From Firm-13 sp964617375 (lineage in GTDB: Bacteria; Bacillota; Clostridia; Saccharofermentanales; Saccharofermentanaceae): a stretch of 64,000 nt of DNA. A program made the translations under genes and the position numbers. The stretch lies in NCBI GenBank assembly GCA_964617375.1, contig CAZTXQ010000005.1, forward strand, positions 31,270 to 95,269, read 5' to 3'. Of this stretch, positions 44,250 through 52,584 are shown piece by piece; the stretch's first letter is position 1; each line of letters starts with the position of its first letter. The notes beneath the pieces were generated by a model. That model had not been told where the DNA came from. It did not search any database and saw only the letters and a list, made by a program, of their open reading frames with translations.

Positions 44250-45596
44250 ATGTCAATTGAAAAAGCGAAAAAAATCCGCGAGCAGATCCTGGAACTCACC
44301 CGCACCTATTATGAAGAGCAGTTTGGCGATAAGAAGCCTTACGAGCCGGGTGACCGAATCTCTTACGGCGGACGTTACTTTGACGACAAAGAGGTCGTCT
44401 CTCTCGTAGATTCTTCCCTTGATTTCTGGCTTACTTCCGGAAAGTACTGTGCGGAGTTCGAGAAGAATTTCGGAAAGTATCTCGGAGTGCCGTACTGCTC
44501 GCTTGCGAACTCCGGCTCTTCCGCGAACCTCCTGGCTTTTATGGCGCTTACCTCGCCGACCTTGGGCGATCGCAGGATCAAGCCGGGAGACGAAGTCATT
44601 ACGGTAGCCTGCGGATTCCCGACGACCATCGCGCCGATTATGCAGTTCGGTGCGATTCCGGTGTTTATCGACGTAACGCTTCCCACCTACAATCTCGATG
44701 TCACCATGCTTGACGCCGCACTCTCTCCGAAGACAAAGGCTGTCATGGCGGCGCATACGCTCGGCAACCCTTTTGACTTAAGAGCCGTCAAGGAATTCTG
44801 CACGAAGAACAACCTGTGGCTGATTGAAGACAACTGCGATTCTTTAGGAAGCGAATACGAGATGCCGGACGGTAAAAAGCTTACGGGAACGATCGGCGAC
44901 CTTGGAACTTCGAGCTTCTATCCGCCTCATCATATGACGATGGGCGAGGGCGGCGCGATCTACACGTCGGACGCTAAGCTCCGCCGTCTGGTGGAATCCT
45001 TCCGCGACTGGGGCCGCGACTGCTACTGCCCTTCCGGCAAGGATGATACCTGCCACCACCGTTTCGACGGACAGTATGGTCTTCTTCCGAAGGGTTATGA
45101 TCACAAGTATGTATATTCGCACCTGGGCTACAACCTGAAGGCGACCGAAATGCAGGCGGCCATCGGTGTCGAACAGCTTAAGAAGCTGCCCTCGATCGTC
45201 GAAGCCCGCCGGAACAACTGGAAATACCTGCGCGAGAATCTGGACCGGTATTCCGACGTGTTTATTCTTCCCGAAGCGACCGAGCACTCCGATCCGAGCT
45301 GGTTCGGATTCCTCTTAACGGTACGCGAGGACGCCGGTTTTTCGAGAGAAGAGCTCGTACGCGCCATTGAAGGGAAGAACATTCAGACCAGAATGCTCTT
45401 TGCCGGCAACCTGATTTATCACCCGTGCTTTGACAGCTACCGCGCTTCCGGCGAAGGATACCGCGTTGTCGGAGAACTCACAAACACGGACATTATCATG
45501 AATCGTACCTTCTGGATCGGCGTATATCCGGGAATGGACAAGGCCCGTCTCGACCGTATGATCGAAGTCATCGGCACTTTCGTAACAGAGCGCTGA
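44250..45596 (+). CDS. rfbH: CDP-4-dehydro-6-deoxyglucose 3-dehydrase (E1)
   Basis: A 448-residue PMP-dependent iron-sulfur enzyme that removes the 3-hydroxyl on the way to 3,6-dideoxyhexoses. It has the aminotransferase fold, but the PLP lysine is replaced: SFYPPHHMTMGEGG carries His, the E1 hallmark. The 2Fe-2S cysteines fit EDNCDSLG, then after 61 residues CYC and 7 residues to the fourth Cys (CYCPSGKDDTC). ATG 44250 begins the conserved SIEKAKKIREQI. The partner reductase (E3, RfbI/AscD) was not found in the window and may be encoded elsewhere. Confidence 0.94.
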   Translation: MSIEKAKKIREQILELTRTYYEEQFGDKKPYEPGDRISYGGRYFDDKEVVSLVDSSLDFWLTSGKYCAEFEKNFGKYLGVPYCSLANSGSSANLLAFMALTSPTLGDRRIKPGDEVITVACGFPTTIAPIMQFGAIPVFIDVTLPTYNLDVTMLDAALSPKTKAVMAAHTLGNPFDLRAVKEFCTKNNLWLIEDNCDSLGSEYEMPDGKKLTGTIGDLGTSSFYPPHHMTMGEGGAIYTSDAKLRRLVESFRDWGRDCYCPSGKDDTCHHRFDGQYGLLPKGYDHKYVYSHLGYNLKATEMQAAIGVEQLKKLPSIVEARRNNWKYLRENLDRYSDVFILPEATEHSDPSWFGFLLTVREDAGFSREELVRAIEGKNIQTRMLFAGNLIYHPCFDSYRASGEGYRVVGELTNTDIIMNRTFWIGVYPGMDKARLDRMIEVIGTFVTER

Positions 45597-45636
45597 TTCT
45601 TTTCGTGAAAAAAAGCGAAAACGGGGAGGGTCCATC

Positions 45637-46716
45637 ATGAAAAGAATAGCTGTCATCATGGCCGGAGGCGGGGGAACAAGGTTCTGGCCGCTTTCGAGAC
45701 ACGCGCGTCCCAAACAGCTGATATCACTGGCGAGCGAAAAAGTGATGATCAACGAGACCGTAGATCATTATGAGTCTGTGATCCTTCGCGGGGATACGTA
45801 CATCGTCACGAACCGCGAGCAGGAGCCTCTTATGACGGAGCTTCTCTACCCGGATATTGAGCGGAGCCATATTTTGGCGGAGCCTCTGGGCAGGAACACG
45901 GCGCCTTGCATTCTCTATGCCGCGCTCGTACTTAAGAAGACATACGGGGATGCCTTGATGGCCGTACTGCCGTCCGACCACTATATCGCCGATCTCAAGG
46001 AATACAGAAGAGTCTTGAAGCTTGCGTTCGATACGGCCGAATTGACAAACCGGATGGTGACGATCGGACTCTGGCCGACATATCCCGCGACCGGCTTCGG
46101 ATATATCCGCTTCTCCGATAACCCGGTGGACGGGGCGTCGGACGAGATCCGAAGTCTTCTTCGCTTTGTCGAGAAGCCGGAACTCCTCCGGGCCAAGGAA
46201 TACTTGAATTCGGGGCGCTACCTCTGGAACAGCGGCATGTTCGTATGGAAAGTATCGGTGATACTGGATGCTTTTCGCGAATACATGCCCAAACTCTACG
46301 GGCAGATGCTTGAAGTGTATGACAGCCTTTGTACCGATTCGGAAAGCGAAGCGATCGCCGATCTGTACCCGCAGCTCGAGTCCCAGTCTGTCGATTACGG
46401 AATTATGGAGAAAGCCGAAAACGTGCTTGTCATTCCCGCGGAGTTCGGATGGAACGATGTGGGGACATGGGATGCGTTGGACGAGATTTCGGAACCGGAT
46501 CAGGACGGGAATGTCATTCGCGGAGATTATCTCGGTGTGGACAGCCATAACTGCATCGTTTACGGAGAGAAACGTCTTGTCGCAACGGTCGGCGTCGAAG
46601 ATCTGATCATCGTCGATACCGGGGATGCCATTCTTGTCTGTGACAAGAAACACGCGCAGGAAGTGAAAAATGTCGTCGAAGAATTGAAAAGGCGGGGAAG
46701 AACGGATCTTATCTGA
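45637..46716 (+). CDS. manC: Mannose-1-phosphate guanylyltransferase
   Basis: A 359-residue nucleotidyltransferase making GDP-mannose. IAVIMAGGGGTRFWPLSR and RPKQLISLA are the signature, EPLGRNTAPCILYAAL and VLPSDHYIAD follow, and FVEKPE plus WNSGMFVWK are further ManC blocks. It lacks the C-terminal isomerase domain of bifunctional enzymes, as expected at this length. No phosphomannomutase or GDP-mannose modifying gene is present, so GDP-mannose is likely used directly. GGGGAGG precedes the ATG. Confidence 0.93.
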   Translation: MKRIAVIMAGGGGTRFWPLSRHARPKQLISLASEKVMINETVDHYESVILRGDTYIVTNREQEPLMTELLYPDIERSHILAEPLGRNTAPCILYAALVLKKTYGDALMAVLPSDHYIADLKEYRRVLKLAFDTAELTNRMVTIGLWPTYPATGFGYIRFSDNPVDGASDEIRSLLRFVEKPELLRAKEYLNSGRYLWNSGMFVWKVSVILDAFREYMPKLYGQMLEVYDSLCTDSESEAIADLYPQLESQSVDYGIMEKAENVLVIPAEFGWNDVGTWDALDEISEPDQDGNVIRGDYLGVDSHNCIVYGEKRLVATVGVEDLIIVDTGDAILVCDKKHAQEVKNVVEELKRRGRTDLI

Positions 46717-47034
46717 ATCTTTGATATTTTCTTATATCGGGATTCCCGGGGAAAAGCAAAGCATATTACAGGATATTATCTTGCAAAATGCCCTGTTTGC
46801 AGGCATGTACAGACTTTTATCGTGCCTTCCGAAACCGGAAAACAACATCGACGATCTGTAAGATTTGTCAATGAAAGGTTTGAATTAATTGTGTAAATTT
46901 GTCAATTCCTGTATTGCAGAATCGAGTACAGTATAGTAACTTCATATATGGATGTAAATTTTGTAGCGCGCAACCGGTGTTGCGTCTATTTATATTGTTG
47001 CACAAATACCCGAAAGGCTGAGGTCATCTACGTC
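46717..47034. other. Gene-free stretch before the VanW pair
   Basis: No coding frame with support. It holds two exact 10-bp direct repeats (ATTTGTCAAT at 46863-46872 and 46897-46906), a TATAGT box at 46932-46937 without a good -35, and a perfect 6-bp hairpin (CGCAAC and GTTGCG, 46969-46984) in the presumed leader. The repeats could be a regulator site for the VanW gene. Confidence 0.5.
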
Positions 47035-48660
47035 ATGAAAAAAAGAAACTCGACAAAAAAGAAGATGCAAAAAGGAATTGTAACAGTCATTATCGCACTC
47101 GCAGTGCTTGCTATAATCGGAACCGGAACCTATTTATACATAAACCGTGAAAAGACATACGCTGTAACGGATGCTTCGGGCAAGAAGGAGAAGCTTACCA
47201 TAGACGAGCTTAAGACCGCTCTGGACGTGGACATCTTCTATCCGGGAATCTCGATTAACGGAACGGATGTCTCCGGGAAGACGAAAGAACAGGTTACGGC
47301 GATGTTTGCAGCGGATCCTTCGCTGGATGCACCTTCCGTCAATCTCTCGCTGTCGGTTCAGGGCGTGACCTATCCGGTCGACGCGGCCTCGCTAAATATT
47401 TCTTCGAACCTTTCCGCCATTATAGACGAAGCTTATAACTACGGCAGAACCGCAGCCGCGACAAATGAAGCCGAAGCCCTGGTCGAGAGGTATAACACAG
47501 TTGCTCTTCTCTCAACGGCACCAAAGGCATACACATCCTCCTACACGGCCGATCCGGGCGCGATCTCTTCGGCGGTTCATGCGATTCTGGATCCGCTTCA
47601 GCGCGAGCCTGTCGATGCCAAGGCCTCGTCTTTTGACAAAGAAGCTTTGACGTTTATTGTCGAAGAATCGCAGGCGGGACTGTCTCTGGATGCTGACAAG
47701 GCGATCGCCGATATCGAGGCGGCCGTCAACGCGCAGTCCTTTAATCAGGTGGTCGAAGTTGCCGCAACGGTTGTCGAGCCGGTAATGTCCGCTGCGGATC
47801 TGTCCGCGAATCTCGGACTCGTTGCTACAACAACCACGGAAACGACATCCGATGCAAACCGGAATACCAATATCAGCCTCGTTTGCAAAGCGCTGGACGG
47901 ACTTGTTCTGCAGCCCGGCGAGTCCTTTGACTTTAATGAATACGTGGGAGAACGTACCGCGGATAAGGGATATAAGGAAGCGGGCGGTATCTTTGACGGA
48001 ATCCTTCGTCAGGAGTTGGGCGGCGGTATCTGCCAGGCCAACGGAACACTCTTCCACAGCGTCATGAAAGCCGATCTTCAGGTTGACGAGCGCAATCCCC
48101 ACTCCTGGCCGAGCACGTATGTTCCGGTAGGAACCGACGCGACGGTGACATGGGGCGGCGCAAACTTCAAATTTACGAACAACACGGAGTATCCGGTTGC
48201 GATCCATGCCTTCTATGCGGACCGCGAGGTCACCGTACAGATATACGGACGTCCGGTTGCCGACGGCCTGAAGGTCAAGATCGAGAGCAAGATTATAGCA
48301 ACGACCCCCGCGGGCCCCGCCGAATATGTGGCGGATCCTTTGCTTCCGGCCGGGACGATCAATCCGGTCGCGATCCGCAAGGCGCATGATGCCATAACGG
48401 CGGAATGCTATAAGGTTTATTATGACGCGGAAGGCACCGAAGTGAAACGCGAGCTGGTGTGCACCAGCTACTACCGTGCTCTCTGCGAGAAAATCGGCGT
48501 AGGAGTGCTGGCACCCGACGGTGTGACGCTCTATCCTCTCGATCCCAAGACCGGAATCGTAACGATGCCGCCTGTAACACCTGCACCGACCGATACGACA
48601 GCCGCGCCGACGGACACAGCTCCCACGGCCCCGACGGAGACAACGGCGGCTGCGGCGTAA
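47035..48660 (+). CDS. VanW-family cell-wall protein
   Basis: A 541-residue protein. A basic N-terminus and one membrane helix (about residues 14-36) anchor it. Two repeats of a putative peptidoglycan-binding region follow (FYPGISINGTDVSGKT is the start of the first). The VanW domain begins near residue 265: RNTNISLVCKALDGLVLQPG, EAGGIFDGILRQELGGGICQ, HSWPSTYVP. The last 35 residues are Pro/Thr/Ala-rich. It is probably outside the cell, in the wall. The VanW biochemical function is unknown. ATG 47035 is chosen because the membrane helix follows it; upstream codons encode a Cys-rich stretch unlike a signal. Confidence 0.88.
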   Translation: MKKRNSTKKKMQKGIVTVIIALAVLAIIGTGTYLYINREKTYAVTDASGKKEKLTIDELKTALDVDIFYPGISINGTDVSGKTKEQVTAMFAADPSLDAPSVNLSLSVQGVTYPVDAASLNISSNLSAIIDEAYNYGRTAAATNEAEALVERYNTVALLSTAPKAYTSSYTADPGAISSAVHAILDPLQREPVDAKASSFDKEALTFIVEESQAGLSLDADKAIADIEAAVNAQSFNQVVEVAATVVEPVMSAADLSANLGLVATTTTETTSDANRNTNISLVCKALDGLVLQPGESFDFNEYVGERTADKGYKEAGGIFDGILRQELGGGICQANGTLFHSVMKADLQVDERNPHSWPSTYVPVGTDATVTWGGANFKFTNNTEYPVAIHAFYADREVTVQIYGRPVADGLKVKIESKIIATTPAGPAEYVADPLLPAGTINPVAIRKAHDAITAECYKVYYDAEGTEVKRELVCTSYYRALCEKIGVGVLAPDGVTLYPLDPKTGIVTMPPVTPAPTDTTAAPTDTAPTAPTETTAAAA

Positions 48661-48802
48661 TTCGAACGCGGCGCTTCTTTGTATCGACCATATTAATTGA
48701 TTCTAAGCCGGCAATGGCTGGACAGCATGGAACCCTACTGACAGAATCCTTAAGAACACTCTTATGTATAAGCATCGGAAACAAAGTTTGGGGTAGGTTA
48801 AT

Positions 48803-50506
48803 ATGAAGAAAATCAAGATGCCGGAAGGCAAATACACCAAGTGGATTTTGATCGGAGCTCTGGCTCTCGCAGTGCTGGCCCTTGGTGGAGCTGCCATTTT
48901 TACGTTCACCCAGAAACCCGGAACGCTTCCCCCTGCGGGAAGTGCGGCCGCTTCGGCCGAGACGCCTGTAACCGATGTTTCGGCCATGAAAACACTTCTC
49001 GACACGAACACCTTCTATTCGGGAATTTATATCAACGGCATCAACGTTTCCGGCAAGACCCGTGAAGAAGTCGTTGCGCTTTTCGAAGATGATCCTGCGC
49101 TCAATACACCGGCTCTTTCGCTTTCCCTTCTCGTTGAAGGGGAGGAGTACCCTTTGAATGCCGGTGATCTTTTCGTTACATCCGATATGACCGAATTAAT
49201 CGACAAAGCATATGCGTACGGACGTACGAGCCCGAAGACCGACGAAACGGCAGCGCTGAATGATCGCTACCAAACCGTCAAGGCGCTCGAGATGACCCCG
49301 ATGAAGTTCGAATCCGACTATACGGCGGATCTCGAAGCGATCGGCAAAGCCGTCGACGCGATACTTCTACCGATGGCATCCGATGTAAAGGATGCTGCCG
49401 TGACAGGTTTTGATGTTGCGACTTTGTCGTTTACAATCGAACCTTCGTCGAACGGTCTTACGTTTAACGCGAGAAAGGCCGCCGACGATATTTTCGCGGC
49501 GATCGGAGCGGGCGAATATGATGCGATTATTACGGTGGAAACCGTCGTTGTGAAACCGAAGGTGAGCACGGAAGATCTTTCCAAGCTCGGACTGGTCAGC
49601 ACGACGACGACCAACACGACCGATGTAGCGAACCGCAACACCAATATTGATCTTGTCTGCAAAACAATCGACGGACTGGTTCTTCTGCCCGGCGAATCCT
49701 TTAACTTCAATGATTTTATCGGGAAAAGAACGGCCGCCAAAGGTTATAAAGAAGCCGGCGGTATATTTGACGGGACTACCCGAAACGAACTCGGAGGCGG
49801 TATCTGTCAGGCGAACGGCACCCTGTATAACAGCGTCATGAAGGCTGATCTGCAGGTTGATGAGCGCCATCCCCATTCCTGGCCGAGCACCTATGTCCCG
49901 ATCGGACAGGATGCGACGGTAACGTGGGGCGGAGCCAATTTCCAGTTTACCAACAACACGGAGTATCCGATTGCGATTCATGCCGTATACAAGGACCGTA
50001 CCGTTACCGTGGAAATCTATGGCCGTCCGATCGAAGACGGTATGACAATCGAAATCGAGAATGCGATCCTGAGCGATTCCGCGCCCGGTCCGACGATTTA
50101 CATAGCGGATCCGACACTTGCTGCCGGCAAGACCAAAACGGTCCGCAGCGCCCATCACGCCATCAGCGCCGTTTCCTACAAGGTCTGGTACAAGGACGGC
50201 GTAGAGGTAAAACGCGAAAAGGCTGACGACAGTTATTACCGTGCCATTCAGGCGACGGTTCAGGTAGGCGTTCTCGGCCCCGACGGAGCCGTCTATACGA
50301 TGGATCCGGCGACGGGCGGGGTTGCGATACCCGCGGCGCCCGCACCGGTCGCTCCGCCTCCGACGGATCCTGCGCCTCCCGCCCCTACGGATCCGGTAAC
50401 TCCGGCCCCGACAGATCCGGTAACTCCTGCGCCGACGGACCCTGTGACGCCGGCTCCGACGGATCCCGCAACACCGGCACCGACCGATCCGACACCGGTA
50501 CCGTAA
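48803..50506 (+). CDS. VanW-family cell-wall protein with Pro-Thr-Asp repeat tail
   Basis: A 567-residue paralogue of the preceding protein with the same order: N-terminal membrane helix (residues 12-36), peptidoglycan-binding-like repeats (FYSGIYINGINVSGKT), VanW domain from about residue 275 (RNTNIDLVCKTIDGLVLLPG, ELGGGICQANGTLYNS). Its last 65 residues are a repeat of PTDPVTPA-type octapeptides, a wall-spanning or extended linker. There is no LPxTG motif. Tandem duplication is evident. GGGGTAGG lies before the ATG. Confidence 0.9.
   Translation: MKKIKMPEGKYTKWILIGALALAVLALGGAAIFTFTQKPGTLPPAGSAAASAETPVTDVSAMKTLLDTNTFYSGIYINGINVSGKTREEVVALFEDDPALNTPALSLSLLVEGEEYPLNAGDLFVTSDMTELIDKAYAYGRTSPKTDETAALNDRYQTVKALEMTPMKFESDYTADLEAIGKAVDAILLPMASDVKDAAVTGFDVATLSFTIEPSSNGLTFNARKAADDIFAAIGAGEYDAIITVETVVVKPKVSTEDLSKLGLVSTTTTNTTDVANRNTNIDLVCKTIDGLVLLPGESFNFNDFIGKRTAAKGYKEAGGIFDGTTRNELGGGICQANGTLYNSVMKADLQVDERHPHSWPSTYVPIGQDATVTWGGANFQFTNNTEYPIAIHAVYKDRTVTVEIYGRPIEDGMTIEIENAILSDSAPGPTIYIADPTLAAGKTKTVRSAHHAISAVSYKVWYKDGVEVKREKADDSYYRAIQATVQVGVLGPDGAVYTMDPATGGVAIPAAPAPVAPPPTDPAPPAPTDPVTPAPTDPVTPAPTDPVTPAPTDPATPAPTDPTPVP
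50345..50503 (+). repeat. In-frame 24-bp repeats encoding PTDPVTPA-type octapeptides
   Basis: Short tandem units in the 3' end of the second VanW gene, differing mostly at third codon positions. Such units can gain or lose copies between strains. The shorter tail of the first VanW gene has related but irregular units. Confidence 0.75.
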
Positions 50507-50587
50507 CACGGTCGGTATCGATTCCGTAAGGCAATACCCGCAGCAGGGACACAAATAGGCCGTGACTCTCATACAAATCAAAGCATA

Positions 50588-50630
50588 AATAATCCCCGGT
50601 ACCTTTTGCGAAGTGCCGGGGATTATTGTT
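50588..50630. terminator. Bidirectional intrinsic terminator
   Basis: A 12-bp perfect stem (AATAATCCCCGG and CCGGGGATTATT) with a 16-base loop, between the convergent VanW and gpmI genes. Confidence 0.85.
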
Positions 50631-50651
50631 ATTTACGGATATTTATCCGGT

Positions 50652-52280
50652 TTACTTTTTCTGGATCATGGACTTGTTCCAGCAGGAGAGAGGCTCGACA
50701 CCGAGAAGCTTGGCGATCGTTGAGGCCAGGTTGGCGAGGCCGTAATCATGACTGTCGATTACTTCGTAAGCATCCTTGTTAACCGTGTTGTCGTAGAAGA
50801 TACAGGGAACCTGATTTAAGGTATGGCTCGTCTTGGCCTTGATACGTCCGGTCTTATCCTTCTGCGGCTCACCTGTTTTCGAGAGCTCGTACATTTCTTC
50901 GGCGTTGCCGTGGTCAGCCGTAATAATGGCCATGCCACCGACTGCGTCAATCGCGTTCAGAACGCGTTTAAGCGCAATGTCGACCGACTCGACACCGATG
51001 ATTGTCGATTCGAGAATACCTGTATGTCCGACCATGTCGCCGTTCGGGAAATTCACGCGCATAAAGGGGAATTTGTTGGAACGAATCTTCTCGACCAGGA
51101 CATCGGTGATTTCGGCGGACTTCATCCACGGACGCTGTTCGAAAGGAACAACATCCGACGGGATCTCGATGTATTCTTCAAGATCGTCGTTGAATTTGGA
51201 GGAGCGGTTGCCGTTGAAGAAGTACGTTACATGTCCGAATTTCTGTGTCTCGGACATTGCGAGCTGAGCGATTCCCTTATCGGCAAGAAGCTCTCCTAAA
51301 GTGTTGCGGATCAGAGGCGGGGAGACCAGGAACTTCTTCGGGATATGAAGGTCGCCGTCATATTCGAGCATACCCGCATACTGGACCTGCGGAACACGAA
51401 CGCGGTCGAACTTGTCAAATTCGGCGCCGGCCTCAAAAGCCGTCGTGATCTCCTGCGCGCGGTCTCCGCGGAAATTGAAAAGAATGACACTGTCGCCGTC
51501 TTCGATCGTACCGACGGGAGAACCGTTTTCCGTGATGACGAAAGCGGGAAGGTCCTGGTCGATCACACCGGGAATCTCATTTCTATAGGTTTCGATCGCT
51601 TCTTCGGCGCTCGAAAAGCCGCGGCCCTCGCCGAGAACATGCGTATGCCAGCCGTCGTCGACCATCTGCCAGTTGGCGCCGTAACGGTCCATAGTGATCT
51701 TCATGCGGCCGCCGCCAGAAGCGATACGGTAATCGGTATCGGCGACGTTTAATTCGGAGAGCTTCTCTTCGAGCTGACCGACATAATTCAGCGCACTTGT
51801 CTCGCCGACGTCACGGCCGTCGAGAAGAATGTGAACGCGTGCTTTCTTAACGCCTTCGGCCTTGGCTTCTTCAAGCATCCTGAAGAGGTGGTCGATGTGA
51901 GAATGTACGTTGCCGTCGGAGAGAAGACCGAGAAAATGCAGGGTTCCGCCCTTTACGGCATCGGAAATCAGGGACTTCCACACGGGGCTGTCATACATGA
52001 CTTTCGTCGCGATGGACTCGTTGACGAGCTTTGCCCCCTGACTGTATACCTGGCCGGCGCCGATGGCGTTGTGGCCGACTTCTGAATTTCCCATGTCATC
52101 GTCGGAGGGAAGACCTACCGCCGTTCCGTGCGCCTTCAGGCGCTGAACCGGATAATTATTGAAGCACTTGTCGAGTGTCGGCTTATTCGCGAGATTGACG
52201 GCATTGCCGACATTGGTTTCTTTAAGTCCGATACCATCCATAATAATAAGAACGACAGGACCCTGATATGAAATACTCAT
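50652..52280 (-). CDS. gpmI: 2,3-bisphosphoglycerate-independent phosphoglycerate mutase
   Basis: Reverse-strand glycolytic enzyme of 542 residues that interconverts 3- and 2-phosphoglycerate with two Mn ions. VVLIIMDGIGL starts the phosphatase domain, DDDMGNSEVGHN holds the nucleophile Ser near residue 65, LLDGRDVGE, FNFRGDRAQEI, NFPNGDMVGHTG and TADHGNAE are metal and substrate blocks. It is about 30 residues longer than typical GpmI. AAAGGAG precedes the ATG. It diverges from the first PFOR gene, so central-carbon genes flank this point. Confidence 0.95.
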   Translation of the reverse strand: MSISYQGPVVLIIMDGIGLKETNVGNAVNLANKPTLDKCFNNYPVQRLKAHGTAVGLPSDDDMGNSEVGHNAIGAGQVYSQGAKLVNESIATKVMYDSPVWKSLISDAVKGGTLHFLGLLSDGNVHSHIDHLFRMLEEAKAEGVKKARVHILLDGRDVGETSALNYVGQLEEKLSELNVADTDYRIASGGGRMKITMDRYGANWQMVDDGWHTHVLGEGRGFSSAEEAIETYRNEIPGVIDQDLPAFVITENGSPVGTIEDGDSVILFNFRGDRAQEITTAFEAGAEFDKFDRVRVPQVQYAGMLEYDGDLHIPKKFLVSPPLIRNTLGELLADKGIAQLAMSETQKFGHVTYFFNGNRSSKFNDDLEEYIEIPSDVVPFEQRPWMKSAEITDVLVEKIRSNKFPFMRVNFPNGDMVGHTGILESTIIGVESVDIALKRVLNAIDAVGGMAIITADHGNAEEMYELSKTGEPQKDKTGRIKAKTSHTLNQVPCIFYDNTVNKDAYEVIDSHDYGLANLASTIAKLLGVEPLSCWNKSMIQKK

Positions 52281-52321
52281 TTAATTCACTCCTTTATGAG
52301 AATACGCTTTTCGTGTTTTTC

Positions 52322-52330
52322 ATCATACCA
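52322..52330 (-). promoter_or_regulatory. Extended -10 for gpmI
   Basis: TGGTATGAT on the minus strand (TGn plus TATGAT, 5 of 6), 42 bases before the gpmI ATG. No clear -35. Confidence 0.4.
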
Positions 52331-52442
52331 TAGGAATGTGACCGTAATCATCATGTAAATGGAACGAAGCTGGAAATTCCTTTTTTATTAACGGAATTTT
52401 CTTGGTTTGCCTTTATAAATGAGGAAAAAGAGAGTGTCGCTA

Positions 52443-52451
52443 TGCTATAAT
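52443..52451 (+). promoter_or_regulatory. Extended -10 promoter of the first PFOR gene
   Basis: TGCTATAAT inside CTATGCTATAAT. The same 12-base string occurs before the second PFOR gene. No TTGACA-like -35 is present. Confidence 0.6.
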
Positions 52452-52584
52452 ATATGCGGTTCTTGCGCCTTAAGAGGGATGGCGGTCATATCTGCCGTAA
52501 TCAAAGGAGAGAACCATAACCGGCATAAGCCGGTATCTTTCACTATTAACGGTAGTACCGCTAATCAATAAGGAGGAAATAAGA

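Larger units (their letters stand above)
52281..52584. other. Divergent promoter region and leader between gpmI and the first PFOR gene
   Basis: No gene. It contains the gpmI extended -10 (52330-52322 on the minus strand), an A+T-rich centre, the PFOR promoter at 52443 and a leader of about 125 bases with several small hairpins: ACCGGC-ATAA-GCCGGT at 52519-52534, CGG/CCG at 52550-52560, and a weaker one near 52483-52497. Confidence 0.6.

Noticed and set aside
43262..44305. 347-residue reverse-strand open frame opposite the GtrB-like gene
   Set aside because: The forward frame is a clear GT2 with conserved motifs; the reverse frame has no family features.
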